Notes: a model not told the origin generated them from the sequence alone. Shown: positions 10,502-20,807, counted from the stretch's first letter. The stretch: 64,000 nt of DNA from an uncultured Paracoccus sp. (GCF_947496875.1 NZ_CANMEH010000010.1:86453-150452); one strand, 5' to 3'. Translations and numbers: made by a program.

Positions 10502-10828
10502 TCAGGCGGCTTCGGCTTCTTCCGCCTCGGCGGCCATGCGCCGTTCGCTTTCCTCGCGCGACAGCGCCACCGAGGTCCGCACGCCCTTGCTGACGAATTC
10601 GACCAGCCCGTTGACGACGCGTTCGTTCGGGTCGATGCCGGCGCAGCTCAGCACCTCGCGGCCGTCGCGGGACCGCGCCCAGCGGGCGATCTGCTCGGCG
10701 CCGTTGCCGTATTTCTTGTCATCCGCGATCGCATCGTCCAGGGCGGCGAGCACAACCGCAGCAAACAGCTTGCGAGCCCGCTGCCCCTGTTCGAAGTTGA
10801 AGGCAGACCCATCCACGAAATCGCGCAT
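10502..10828 (-). CDS. Small conserved alphaproteobacterial protein (DUF6280-like, from memory)
   Basis: MRDFVDGSAFNFEQGQRARKLFAAVVLAALDDAIADDKKYGNG...REVLSCAGIDPNERVV; ends next to a terminator. Confidence 0.75.
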   Translation of the reverse strand: MRDFVDGSAFNFEQGQRARKLFAAVVLAALDDAIADDKKYGNGAEQIARWARSRDGREVLSCAGIDPNERVVNGLVEFVSKGVRTSVALSREESERRMAAEAEEAEAA

Positions 10829-11241
10829 ATGAAAACTTCCTGTTCCTGCTGTCCGCGCCTCGGCGCGGGCGGGCAATGGCCCCGCTCAACTGTCCCCTGG
10901 CTGGTCGGATGGCAGTAACCCTTCCGACCGTGATTCGATATTCCACCAGCCGCATTGCAGCCATGCACGTGATGCAACCCACAGTGCACACTGGCCTTCT
11001 GCGCCGCTTCGCCCGTTAACCGTGATCGTCCCGGGCGCTTGACAACGCGTGAAGGCTTATTCGGTTGCGCAGAATTCCGACTTCATATAGGCAACGTGCC
11101 CAACCGATCAAGCATTACGTGCTGCGACGCAGCATTTGCACGTCTGCGCGGCACTGGTGCGCGCCTTCCGTGCGTCGGGTCTCTGTAGACAACGCTTCGC
11201 GCCGCGCGATAGCCTGCCGCCTCGACAGCAGGAGCATCGCG

Positions 11242-12009
11242 ATGACGACAGGATGGCCGGAAACGCTGTGGATCGTTCGGCACGGCGAAAGCGCGGGGAA
11301 TGTCGCGCGGGACGCCGCCTATCAGCAGGGCCTTGCCCGGATCGAGCTGAGCGGTCGTGACGTCGACGTGCCGCTGTCGGATCTGGGGCGCCGGCAGGCG
11401 GAGTCGCTGGGACACTGGTTCTCGCAGGGCAAAGAGGGCGGTCAACCGAATGTCCTGCTGAGTTCGCCCTATCTGCGGGCCCAGGACACGGCGCGCCTGT
11501 TCCGCGACGCCGGCGGCTGTCCGCCGGACACCCGCATCCACCTGGACGAGCGACTGCGGGAAAAGGAATTCGGCATTCTCGACGGGCTGACGGGCCGCGG
11601 GATCCGCGCGGAATTCCCCCACCAGTCCGAGCTGCGCGCCACGCTGGGCAAGTTCTATCACCGCCCGCCGGGGGGTGAGAGCTGGTGCGACGTCATCTTC
11701 CGCCTGCGGGCGATGCTGGACACGGTCGGGCTGCATCACAGCGGCTGCCGGGTGATGATCGTGGCCCATCAGGTCGTGGTCCTGTGCCTGCGCTACATCA
11801 TCGAGGAGATGACCGAGCAGGAGATCCTGGCCATCGACGCGCAGAAGGATGTCGCGAACTGCTCGATCACCGAATATCGCCACCATCCCGGCCCGGAGGG
11901 AACCGACGGAGAGATGCGGCTGGTTCGCTACAACGTCACCGCCCCGATGGAGGTCGAGCATACCCCGGTCACGCGCGAACCCGACGCCATCGTGGGCAAC
12001 CGGGGATGA
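11242..12009 (+). CDS. Histidine phosphatase family protein (phosphoglycerate mutase-like)
   Basis: LWIVRHGESAGNVARD RHG motif; start chosen at 11242. Confidence 0.9.
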   Translation: MTTGWPETLWIVRHGESAGNVARDAAYQQGLARIELSGRDVDVPLSDLGRRQAESLGHWFSQGKEGGQPNVLLSSPYLRAQDTARLFRDAGGCPPDTRIHLDERLREKEFGILDGLTGRGIRAEFPHQSELRATLGKFYHRPPGGESWCDVIFRLRAMLDTVGLHHSGCRVMIVAHQVVVLCLRYIIEEMTEQEILAIDAQKDVANCSITEYRHHPGPEGTDGEMRLVRYNVTAPMEVEHTPVTREPDAIVGNRG

Positions 12010-12881
12010 GCGATCCGGTCACGCTGGACGCCGCCTGGCTGCGTGGTCACCCTTTGCCGGTCCATCCCGAACAGACCGACAAGAACAGCCGCGGCCGGGT
12101 CATGCTGGTCGGCGGCTCCAGTCTCGTGCCCGGCGGGCTGATCCTGACCGCCACCGCCGCGTTCCGTGCGGGCGCCGGCAAGGTGCAAGTGGCGTTGCCC
12201 GCGCCGCTGGCCATTCCGACCGGCATCGCCCTGCCCGAGGCCGGCATCTACGCGCTACCCGCCGACGAGAACGGCGAGATCGCGGACGCCGCCCCGGTGA
12301 CCGACAAGATCGGGTCCTGTGGTTGCCTTGCGCTGGGACCGGCCATTGCGACGCCCAAGGCGGCCGGGTTCGTTCTGGACGCGCTGTTGCCCGCGGCGGC
12401 CGACAACCCCGTGATCCTCGACGCGGCGTGCGTAGCGGCTGCGGCCGACCGGCTGGATGCCATCGCCGCACTGGCGGGCGGCAGCGTGCTGACGCCCCAT
12501 GCGGGCGAAATGGCGCAGCTGACGGGGCTGGATGCCGATGACATCGAGGCGCGCCGCGACGAGATCGCGGTGGAATGGGCTGCCCGGTTGCGCGCGGTGC
12601 TGCTGATCAAGGGGGCGACCACGCTGATTGCCAGTCCCGATGGCGAGCTGACGGTCTATGGTGGCGGCGGGGTCGGGCTGGCCACCGGCGGCTCGGGCGA
12701 CGTGCTGACCGGCCTGATCGCCGGCCTGATCGCGCGTGGCATGCCCGCGTGGGAGGCCGCCTGCTGGGGCGTCTGGCTGCACGGCGAGGCCGGCCGCCGG
12801 CTGGCCGAACGGCTGGGTGCGATGGGGTACATGGCGCGCGAACTGCCGGGCGAGGTGCCCAGTCTGATGCGGGGGATCTGA
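12006..12881 (+). CDS. NAD(P)H-hydrate dehydratase (NnrD/carbohydrate-kinase-like domain)
   Basis: GRVMLVGGSSLVPGGLILTATAAFRAGAGKV, LTPHAGEMAQL, GGSGDVLTGLIAGL motifs. Confidence 0.92.
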   Translation: MSDPVTLDAAWLRGHPLPVHPEQTDKNSRGRVMLVGGSSLVPGGLILTATAAFRAGAGKVQVALPAPLAIPTGIALPEAGIYALPADENGEIADAAPVTDKIGSCGCLALGPAIATPKAAGFVLDALLPAAADNPVILDAACVAAAADRLDAIAALAGGSVLTPHAGEMAQLTGLDADDIEARRDEIAVEWAARLRAVLLIKGATTLIASPDGELTVYGGGGVGLATGGSGDVLTGLIAGLIARGMPAWEAACWGVWLHGEAGRRLAERLGAMGYMARELPGEVPSLMRGI

Positions 12882-12935
12882 CCGGCAGCGACAGAGGTGG
12901 CCGGTTGCCGCCCCCGTGCAGATCAAACGGCCGCA

Positions 12936-13823
12936 TCACACGGGCGCAGGCACGACGATGCGGCGCCACGACCGGCTGGCGATCAGCACCCCGACGATCA
13001 CCAGCCCGCCGGCGGCCAGCTCCGTCGCGGACGGCATGTCGCCGAACGCGGCCCAGGACGACAGCACCCCCACCACCGGCACCAGCAGCGACCATGGCGC
13101 GACGACGCTGGCCGGGTGCCGGGTCATCAGCGTGTTCCAGATCCCGAAGCCGATCACCGACGAGCAGACGACGATGTAGAGCAGTCCCAGATTGGCGGGC
13201 AGCGCCGCGCGCGTGAACGCCCCGGCCAGCGCCGGACCGACCTGCGGCCCTTCGAGCAGCAGCGACAGCGCCAGCAGCGGCAGCGGCGGGATCACGGACA
13301 TCCACATGGTCAGGTGCAGCGGACGGGACGGGCGGGCCAGCCGCGAACACAGGTTGCCGATCGCCCAGCCCAGCGCCGCCAGCAGCGTCAGCACGACCGG
13401 CAGCCAGCTGGCCGTCTGCGCCCGCGCGGCGCCCACGATCATCAGCCCCGCGACGGCGATCGCCACGCCCATGCCGGCCCGTGCCGACAGCCGTTCCCCC
13501 AGCAGCAGGACAGCCAGCAGCATCGTGAACGGGGCCTGCGCCTGCAGCACCAGCGACGCCAGCCCCGGCGGCATGCCCACCGCCATGCCGGTATACAGGA
13601 ACGCGAACTGCATGAGGCCGAGACCCAGCCCGGTCCCGACCAGCCAGATCAGGCGGACCTGCGGGCGGGGGACCAGCAGGATCGTCGGTATCGACAGGAG
13701 GATGAAGCGCAGCGCCGCCGTCAGCAGCGGCGGGTAATGCTGCAGCGCATAAGCGGTCGCGGGAAAGTTCAGCCCCCACAGCACCGGGACCAGCATCGCC
13801 AGCAGGGTGTCGCGTCGGTTCAT
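12936..13823 (-). CDS. EamA/DMT family transporter
   Basis: Multi-TM protein MNRRDTLLAMLVPVLWGLNFPATAYAL...; true start 13823 rather than the long merged ORF to 15017. Confidence 0.88.
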   Translation of the reverse strand: MNRRDTLLAMLVPVLWGLNFPATAYALQHYPPLLTAALRFILLSIPTILLVPRPQVRLIWLVGTGLGLGLMQFAFLYTGMAVGMPPGLASLVLQAQAPFTMLLAVLLLGERLSARAGMGVAIAVAGLMIVGAARAQTASWLPVVLTLLAALGWAIGNLCSRLARPSRPLHLTMWMSVIPPLPLLALSLLLEGPQVGPALAGAFTRAALPANLGLLYIVVCSSVIGFGIWNTLMTRHPASVVAPWSLLVPVVGVLSSWAAFGDMPSATELAAGGLVIVGVLIASRSWRRIVVPAPV

Positions 13824-13882
13824 CTGGGGTCCCCTGCCACGGTCGGGCCACACAGTGCGATCCGGCCGCGGCCGGCGCAAGT

Positions 13883-14962
13883 TCAGCCGAACAGCGGCAG
13901 TTGCGGATCGGCCTGCGGCGGCTCTGCCGGGCACAGCGCCGACAGGGTGATGCCCAGCAGCCGGACCCCGCGCGGATCGGGCAGCACCTGGGGCAGCAGC
14001 GCGGTCGCCTGCGCCAGAAGCTCGGCCTGCGACGCAACCGGTCGGGGGTCGCTGTGGGCCCGCGTGACGATCCGGAAATCGGTGTACTTGGCCTTCAGCG
14101 TTACAGTGCGTCCGGTCACCCCGCGCGGCGCGGCGTGGCGCCACACCTTGTCGGCCAGCGGCACCAGTGCCTGGGCCGCCGCGTCGAGGTCGTGGATGTC
14201 CGTGAAGAAGGTGGTCTCGGCGCCGATCGACTTGCGTTCGCGGTTCGGGCGAACCTCGCGGTGGTCGATGGCGCGGGCGATGTTCCAGTAATACTGCCCC
14301 GCCTTGCCGAACCGCGCGGTCAGGAACTCCAGGCTCTGCCGGTGCAGGTCGGCGCCTGTGCGGATGCCATGCCGCTCCATCTTTGCAGCCGTCGCCGGAC
14401 CAACGCCGTGAAACCGCGCGATGGGCAGCGACAGGACGAAATCGGGCCCGTCCTCGGGGCGGATAACGAACAGCCCGTCCGGCTTGCGCTGGTCCGAGGC
14501 GAGCTTGGCCAGGAACTTGTTGTAGCTGACCCCGGCGGACGCGGTCAGCCCGGTTTCGGCGCGGATCAATGCCCTGATCTCGCGCGCGATCTGCGTGGCG
14601 GTGCGGCCATCGAGCCGGTCGGTCAGGTCCAGATAGGCCTCGTCCAGCGACAGCGGTTCGATGGCCGGGGTGAAGCGGGCGAAAATGTCGCGGATCTGGG
14701 CGCTGACCGCCTTGTAGACCTCGAAGCGCGGCTTCACGAAGACCAGGTCGGGGCACAGGCGCGCCGCCCGGACCGATGGCATCGCGGACCGCACGCCGAA
14801 GCGACGGGCCTCGTAGCTGGCGGCGGCAACGACGCCACGCGCCGACGATCCGCCCACCGCGACCGGCCGGCCGCGCAGGTCGGGGTTGTCGCGCTGCTCG
14901 ACCGACGCGAAGAAGGCGTCCATGTCGACATGGACGATGCGGCGGGACGGCGGTTCGGTCAT
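13883..14962 (-). CDS. dinB: DNA polymerase IV
   Basis: VHVDMDAFFASVEQRDNPDLRGRPVAVGG; SLDEAYLDLT; SAGVSYNKFLAKLASDQRKPDG. Confidence 0.95.
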   Translation of the reverse strand: MTEPPSRRIVHVDMDAFFASVEQRDNPDLRGRPVAVGGSSARGVVAAASYEARRFGVRSAMPSVRAARLCPDLVFVKPRFEVYKAVSAQIRDIFARFTPAIEPLSLDEAYLDLTDRLDGRTATQIAREIRALIRAETGLTASAGVSYNKFLAKLASDQRKPDGLFVIRPEDGPDFVLSLPIARFHGVGPATAAKMERHGIRTGADLHRQSLEFLTARFGKAGQYYWNIARAIDHREVRPNRERKSIGAETTFFTDIHDLDAAAQALVPLADKVWRHAAPRGVTGRTVTLKAKYTDFRIVTRAHSDPRPVASQAELLAQATALLPQVLPDPRGVRLLGITLSALCPAEPPQADPQLPLFG

Positions 14963-15045
14963 GGCGGCACCCTGGCGACGGTCGGCGCGGGCCGCTGCCG
15001 TCGCGTGCCGCATCCACGGCAGGGGGGACCCGCCCGGCGCAAAGC

Positions 15046-15792
15046 CTAGCCGGGAACGGTGATGCGCGCGTCGCCCGCGCGCAGCGGACCCCTGGCGCGA
15101 TCGAAGCGCAGATGCGCGATCGCCTGTCCGCCGGACTGGGTGAACAGCGTGCCGGCCTCGCGCCCGTCCTCGGTCAGGATTGCCGTGCCGACCGGGGCCT
15201 CGCCCTCGATCCGGACCGTGCGCAGGCCCTTTCGAAGCTCGGTCTTGTGCTTCATCCGGGCGGTGACCTCCTGCCCGACATAGCAGCCTTTGCGAAAATC
15301 GACGCCATGCAGGTCCTCGAACCCGGATTCCAGAATGAAGCTCTCGTTCGGGATCAGCTCGACCAGCGTTTCGGGGATGGTGTGGGCGACCCGGATCGCA
15401 TCCCAGTCGGTGCCATCATCGGGCGGCGGGGCATCCGCGCCAGCGTCGGTCCGGTACAGCCGCCAGCCCATGTCGGCATGCCGCGGGTCCGCGATCGCGC
15501 CGGCGGGCGCCGGACCGGTGCCGCGGCTGACGGTCACCGCAGCGGTGTCGAGCGTCACCTTGGCGCGCAGCCGGTACATCGTCAGCCGGCGCAGCAGGTC
15601 GTCGGCCAGGCGCTGATCGACGTCGACCAGCAGCGCGTCGTCACCGGGGACGACGAAGAAATCGGCCAGATACTTCCCCTGCGGCGTCAGCAGCGCGGCC
15701 CAGACCGGCGCCTTCGTGACGTCGTTGGTCACCAGGCCTTGCAGGAAATCCACCCGGTCATCGCCGCCCACGCGCAGGATCGTCCGCATCAC
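15046..15792 (-). CDS. ygfZ: YgfZ/GcvT domain-containing folate-binding protein
   Basis: DVTKAPVWAALLTPQGKYLADFFV and KGCYVGQEVTARMKHKTELRKGL (KGCYxGQE motif). Confidence 0.92.
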   Translation of the reverse strand: MMRTILRVGGDDRVDFLQGLVTNDVTKAPVWAALLTPQGKYLADFFVVPGDDALLVDVDQRLADDLLRRLTMYRLRAKVTLDTAAVTVSRGTGPAPAGAIADPRHADMGWRLYRTDAGADAPPPDDGTDWDAIRVAHTIPETLVELIPNESFILESGFEDLHGVDFRKGCYVGQEVTARMKHKTELRKGLRTVRIEGEAPVGTAILTEDGREAGTLFTQSGGQAIAHLRFDRARGPLRAGDARITVPG

Positions 15793-17531
15793 TCGCCCCC
15801 GAATTGCAGCCGGACCAGCGCCGCATAGGCGCCGTCCCGTTCCATCAACTGGTCATGGCTGCCCTGTTCGACAACCCGCCCGGCATCGATCACCACGATC
15901 CGGTCGGCGGCGCGGACGGTGGACAGCCGGTGGGCGATGATCAGCGTGGTCCGGCCGACCGAGAGCTCGGTCAGCGCGGCCTGCACCAGCCGTTCGGATG
16001 CGGCGTCCAGGGCGCTGGTCGCCTCGTCCAGCAGCAGCACGGGACGGTCGCGCAGGATCGCCCGGGCGATGCCGATGCGCTGGCGCTGCCCGCCCGACAG
16101 GGCCGATCCCCGGGGACCGGCGGCGGTGTCCAGGCCCTGCGGCAGCGGGTCGGTGAAGTCGGCCACGTGGGCGGCGACCACCGCGCGCCGCAACGCCTGC
16201 GCCTCGGCGCCGATCCCGGGGTCGATGTTCTCGCGCAGCGTCTCGTCGAACAGCGCGCTGTCCTGCGTCACCACCGAGAACTGGTCCCGCAGCACCTGCA
16301 GGTCGAACTCGTCCAGCGCCACGCCGCCCAGGGTGATCTGTCCGGCATCCGGGTCGACCATGCGGGTCAGCAGGTTGAAGACGGTGGATTTGCCCGCGCC
16401 CGAGGGCCCGACCAGGGCGGTGGTCTGGCCCGCCTCGGCGGCAAAGGTCAGGCCGCGCAGCACCGGCGTGTCGCCATAGGACAGCCTGACGTCGTGGAAC
16501 CGGATCGCGGTGTCGGGCGGCGGGTCGCGCCGCTGGCCCGACCGGATGGTCGGGTGGGTGTCGAAGATCGCGTAGATGCGTTCCAGCGACGTCGCGGCCA
16601 CCTGCCAGGCGCCCGCCAGCCCGCCCAGCCGACGCAGCGGCTGGAACGCCAGGGACAGGGCGGTGAAGAACGACATGAAGTCGCCGACGCTGCGTTCGCC
16701 GCGGGTGACCTGGGCGCCGCCAAGCGCCAGAACGCCCACGAAGCCCAGCCCGGTGACGATGTCGATCAGCGCCGGGATCATCGCCTTCATCGCGCTGATC
16801 TTGGTTTCACGCTGGCGCAGGCCCTCGACGATGCGGGCAAAGCGGGCGGTCTGATAGGCCTCCATCCCGTTCAGGCGGATCGCGGTAATCCCGTGCAGCA
16901 CCTCGTCCAGCCGGGTGGCGCGGCGCGAGGCCTCGGCTCGCGTCTGGCGGGTCTTGCGGCGGATGTAGCGCTGCACGAAGAACGTCGGAAAGATCAGGAT
17001 CGGCGCCCCCACCAGTGCCGCCAGCGTCCATAGCGGGTCGATGGCGATGGCGACGCCGAACAGCCCGATCAGCGAGATGACGTCGCGGCCGGCGCCGCTG
17101 ATGAAGGTGGTCCAGATGCCCTGGATCGCCTGGGTGTCGCCCTGGATGCGTTCGATCAGGGCCCCGGGCGAGTTCGCCTGGTAGAAGCTGCCGTCCAGCG
17201 TCAGGACGTGGCGCAGCAGGTCGGTCTGCAGCGCCACGGCGACCCCCTGCTGGACCGAGGTCAGCAGCGCCCGGGTGGTGACCAGGGTCACCGCGCGGAC
17301 CACGAACAGGCCGAAGATGATCCCGCCCACCCACCAGATCGCGTCGCTGTCGCCGCCCACGAAAACCCGGTCGAACAAGGGCTTGAGCATCCAGGACAGG
17401 ATCGCGAGGGTCGATCCCTCGATCACCATCAGCGCCATGGCGACGCCCATGCGCGGGGCATAGGGACGCAGATAGTCGCGCCACAGCCGGCCCGGCAGGC
17501 CGGACGGTCGATCGGCGCGTCGCGTCGTCAT
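15789..17531 (-). CDS. ABC transporter transmembrane/ATP-binding protein (MsbA-like exporter)
   Basis: TM domain plus GPSGAGKST, LSGGQRQRIGIARAILRDRPVLLLDEATSALD. Confidence 0.93.
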   Translation of the reverse strand: MTTRRADRPSGLPGRLWRDYLRPYAPRMGVAMALMVIEGSTLAILSWMLKPLFDRVFVGGDSDAIWWVGGIIFGLFVVRAVTLVTTRALLTSVQQGVAVALQTDLLRHVLTLDGSFYQANSPGALIERIQGDTQAIQGIWTTFISGAGRDVISLIGLFGVAIAIDPLWTLAALVGAPILIFPTFFVQRYIRRKTRQTRAEASRRATRLDEVLHGITAIRLNGMEAYQTARFARIVEGLRQRETKISAMKAMIPALIDIVTGLGFVGVLALGGAQVTRGERSVGDFMSFFTALSLAFQPLRRLGGLAGAWQVAATSLERIYAIFDTHPTIRSGQRRDPPPDTAIRFHDVRLSYGDTPVLRGLTFAAEAGQTTALVGPSGAGKSTVFNLLTRMVDPDAGQITLGGVALDEFDLQVLRDQFSVVTQDSALFDETLRENIDPGIGAEAQALRRAVVAAHVADFTDPLPQGLDTAAGPRGSALSGGQRQRIGIARAILRDRPVLLLDEATSALDAASERLVQAALTELSVGRTTLIIAHRLSTVRAADRIVVIDAGRVVEQGSHDQLMERDGAYAALVRLQFGGE

Positions 17532-17782
17532 CCCGGCCTCGTTCCCTGGTTCCCCCGGGGATAGCCCGGCGAGGCGGGGCGCGGCAAGCCTGACCCGAGG
17601 GCCGGGGCCGGACCGGGCGCTGGGCCTGCGGAAAGATCGTCACGGAAAAGGCGATGTTCATGCAGGGTTCATGCAGCTTTCATGAAATGTTCCGGGGTGG
17701 GCCGCAGCTGCCCTCGCCGCGGCCCGATTGACGGCGTGGCGGGCCGGTCCTACCGATGCGGCGTCTGCATCCCGAGGTGATC

Positions 17783-18952
17783 ATGAGCTTTGCCGCCGGC
17801 CGTCCCGTTCTTGCCATTCCGGGCCCGTCGCCCGTGCCCGACCGGGTGCTGCGGGCGATGCACCGGTCGTCGCCGGACATCTATGGCGGCGAGCTGGTCG
17901 ACCTGAACCTGCGGGTGATGGCCGACCTGAAGCGGCTGGCCGGCACCCGGCATCATCTGGCCCCCTATATCGGCAACGGCCATGCGGCGTGGGAGGCGGC
18001 GAACGCCAACCTGTTTTCACCGGGCGACCGGGCGCTGGTCCTGGCCTCGGGCCATTTCGGGCGCGGCTGGGCGCAGGCGGCGCGGGCCGTGGGGGTCGAG
18101 GTCGAGGTGCTGGATTTCGGCAACGCCGCACCGCCCGACCCGCAGCGCCTGACCGAGCGGCTGGCGCAGGACCGCGCGGGCAAGATCCGGGCGGTGATGG
18201 TCTGCCACGTGGACACCGCGTCGGGCGTCCGGGCCGACCTGCCGGCCCTGCGCGCGGCGATGGGCGATCACCCGGCGGTATTCGCCGTCGACGCGATCGC
18301 CAGCCTGGGATGCGAGCGGCTGCTGATGGACGAATGGGGCATCGACGTGCTGCTGTCGGCCAGCCAGAAGGGGGTGATGGTGCCGCCGGGGCTGGCCTTC
18401 GTCTGGTTCTCGGACCGGGTCGCCGCGCCGCGCGCGGGCGTCGGGCCGTACTGGGACTGGGCGGTGCGCGCCCAGGCGGCCGAGCTGTGGCGGTTCTGGG
18501 GCGGCACCCCGCCGGTCCAGCATATCTACGGCCTGGCCGAGGCGCTGGCGATGCTGCTGGACGAGGAAGGGCTGGAGGTCGCCTGGGCCCGGCACGAGGG
18601 GCTGGCCCGCGCCGTCTGGGCGGCGCTGGACGCCTGGGGCGCCGATGGGTCGGGGATCGGCGCCAATGTCGCCGCGGTCGCGGCGCGGGCCAGGTCGGTG
18701 ACCGCGGTGGCGCTGCCCGGCGCCGAGCGGCTGCGCGGCTGGACCGTCGACAAGGCGGGGGTGACGCTGGGGCTGGGGCTGGGCGCGGACCGGCCCGGCG
18801 ACGCGCTGCGGATTGCTCATATGGGCCATGCCAACGCGCATATGCTGCTGGGCGTGCTTGGGGTCATGCAGGCGGGGATGACGGCGCTGTCGATCCGCCA
18901 CGGCGCGGGCGGGCTGGACGCGGCGGCGGCGGAGATCGGCCGGCTGGCGTGA
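17783..18952 (+). CDS. Class V aminotransferase (pyridoxal-phosphate-dependent)
   Basis: PGPSPVPDRVLRAM, VDAIASLGCERLLMDEWGIDVLLSASQKGVMVPPGL (PLP lysine context); start 17756 or 17783. Confidence 0.88.
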   Translation: MSFAAGRPVLAIPGPSPVPDRVLRAMHRSSPDIYGGELVDLNLRVMADLKRLAGTRHHLAPYIGNGHAAWEAANANLFSPGDRALVLASGHFGRGWAQAARAVGVEVEVLDFGNAAPPDPQRLTERLAQDRAGKIRAVMVCHVDTASGVRADLPALRAAMGDHPAVFAVDAIASLGCERLLMDEWGIDVLLSASQKGVMVPPGLAFVWFSDRVAAPRAGVGPYWDWAVRAQAAELWRFWGGTPPVQHIYGLAEALAMLLDEEGLEVAWARHEGLARAVWAALDAWGADGSGIGANVAAVAARARSVTAVALPGAERLRGWTVDKAGVTLGLGLGADRPGDALRIAHMGHANAHMLLGVLGVMQAGMTALSIRHGAGGLDAAAAEIGRLA

Positions 18953-19217
18953 GCGGCACGGGTCTGCGGAGGGCGCCTGACACAGGGTGATGGCTAAGGG
19001 GCAGGGGCCGGGCCTGTGGCTGCTTGGATGACGGTTCCGTTTGGGTTTTCCGTAGCGGTCGGCAGCAAGTAAGCGTCGCCTGTGCCGGTCCCGGGTCGAA
19101 TGTCGATCCGAACCGCGGCGCCTCTGCAGTCCGCCGTTCGGCGGGGCGGGCCTCGCCCGCGAGGGCGGGACGGGGTGGGCGCGATCGGCCGGAGATCCGG
19201 CCGACCGCTTTGGGAGG

Positions 19218-20756
19218 TCAGTTCGACGGGCTGGTAGTTCCGGTTGGCGACGGGGTTGTCGGTGTGACGGCCCCCGTGCCGGTGTCGGATGTGCCCGTGT
19301 CGCCTGTGTCCGAGGCGCCTGCGTCCGACGTGCCCCTGTCCGGCATACTCGTGTCAGATGCGCCGGTGGTGGGCGAGTCGGATGGGGAGGTGCCGGTCGG
19401 CGAGGTGCCCGCAGCGGTGGACCCTGTCGCGGCGCCGGTCGATGCGGCACCGCTGTCGGTGTCGCTATCTGTGTCGGTCGCCGAGGCGGCGGGCTCGTCG
19501 TCCGTCGCGCTGCTGTCCGCCGCGTCCGGGGCAGAGCCGCCGGCGGCCGTGCCGGACATCGACGCGGCACCGCTGTCCGCGGCCCCCGAGGGCGCGTCGG
19601 CGGCGCCGCCGCCCGCCATGCCGTCACCCGACATGTCGTGGTCCGCCATGCCGCCATCCGGCGGGGTGGCACCGGCTTCGCCTGCGCCTGCCGCGCCGGC
19701 GTTCCGGTCCAGCCAGGCCTGCATGAAGTCGATTTCCTTCTCCTGCGCCTCGATGACCTCTTCGGCCAGGGCGCGCAGTTCCGGGTCGTCACCGTGTTCC
19801 AGCACGAGGCGCGCCATGTCCACCGCGCCCCGATGGTGCGGGATCATGCCGCGCGCGAAATCGACATCGGGATCGCCGGAAAACTCGATCATCATGTCTT
19901 CGTGCATCTTCGACATCGCGGCCGCAAAGGCCCGGTCGTGTTCGGACATCGCGGTCGGGTCGGCGGCGGCGGGCGCGCCGGCGCGGGGGGCGGGCATGCC
20001 CGGTCCGCCCATCTGCCCGTGCTGCATCATCTGCCCGTGCTGCATCATCGGGCCCCGCATGCCGTCACCTCGCATGCCGTCACCCCGCATGCCGTCGCGG
20101 TGTCCGTCGCCCCGCTGGCCATCGCGGTGCATGCCGCCGCCATGCATGCCGCCGCCATGCATGCCGCCGCCGTGCATGCCGTCCATCCCGTGGGCGTGCA
20201 TCATCGCGTGCAGCATCTCGTGCATGTAGTGGTGCATGGCGTGGTTCATGGCGGGGCCATGCATGCCCATCCCCATGCCCTGACCCATGCCGTGACCGCC
20301 GCCGTGATCCATGCCATGGCGCTGCATCGACTTGCCGCCCTGCCCGGGCATCCCCTGGCCCATCATCCCCTGGCGGTCCATGCCCATCATGCCCTGGCCT
20401 GCCATGCCCTGACCCGGCATCCCGTGACCGCGCATTCCCTGGCCCGGTGTTCCCTGGCCCGGCATGGTGTCGCCCATCATGCCAGCCCCGGGCATTCCCT
20501 GCATCGGCATCCCGGGCCGCGGCTGGCCCTGCAGGTTCTGGCCGTACATTCCGCCCGGCCGGTCGGTGGCGCCGGGGCTCTGGCTCCGGTTCGGGCCGGG
20601 CGCCGGGTCGCTGCCGGTGCTGGCGCCGGGCGTGCCCGTGTCTGGCCCGGTCTGGGCCCCGGTCTGGGCCGTCGTCTGGGCGGCGGCGGGCAGGGCGCTG
20701 ATCGCCAGCACCGCGGCGATGCGGCAGGCGGTCGTCATCAGGTCGAATCGGGTCAT
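19218..20756 (-). CDS. DUF305 domain-containing secreted protein with long Met/Gly/His-rich N-terminal region
   Basis: Signal peptide; MGxxMHGGG-type repeats; DUF305-like FARGMIPHHRGAVDMARLVLEHGDDPELRALAEEVIEAQEKEI; Ser/Thr/Asp-rich tail. Confidence 0.88.
   Translation of the reverse strand: MTRFDLMTTACRIAAVLAISALPAAAQTTAQTGAQTGPDTGTPGASTGSDPAPGPNRSQSPGATDRPGGMYGQNLQGQPRPGMPMQGMPGAGMMGDTMPGQGTPGQGMRGHGMPGQGMAGQGMMGMDRQGMMGQGMPGQGGKSMQRHGMDHGGGHGMGQGMGMGMHGPAMNHAMHHYMHEMLHAMMHAHGMDGMHGGGMHGGGMHGGGMHRDGQRGDGHRDGMRGDGMRGDGMRGPMMQHGQMMQHGQMGGPGMPAPRAGAPAAADPTAMSEHDRAFAAAMSKMHEDMMIEFSGDPDVDFARGMIPHHRGAVDMARLVLEHGDDPELRALAEEVIEAQEKEIDFMQAWLDRNAGAAGAGEAGATPPDGGMADHDMSGDGMAGGGAADAPSGAADSGAASMSGTAAGGSAPDAADSSATDDEPAASATDTDSDTDSGAASTGAATGSTAAGTSPTGTSPSDSPTTGASDTSMPDRGTSDAGASDTGDTGTSDTGTGAVTPTTPSPTGTTSPSN
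20029..20500. repeat. Short tandem coding repeats for MHGGG, MRGDG, MMQHGQ and MPGQG peptides
   Basis: Consecutive catgccgccgccatg / cgcatgccgtcacc units; protein MHGGGMHGGGMHGGGMH, MRGDGMRGDGMRG, MMQHGQMMQHGQ. Confidence 0.9.
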
Positions 20757-20807
20757 GTCTCGCTCCACTCGAAAGGGTTCGGAGAGGGAAACGCGCCATG
20801 CCGCCCG

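Noticed and set aside
12936-15017. 693-aa merged minus-strand ORF upstream of EamA transporter
   Set aside because: N-terminal part is an out-of-frame shadow of dinB; the true transporter begins at 13823
20029-20500. Possible regulatory/minisatellite array
   Set aside because: Repeats keep a single reading frame and encode a coherent Met/His-rich peptide, so they are explained as coding repeats
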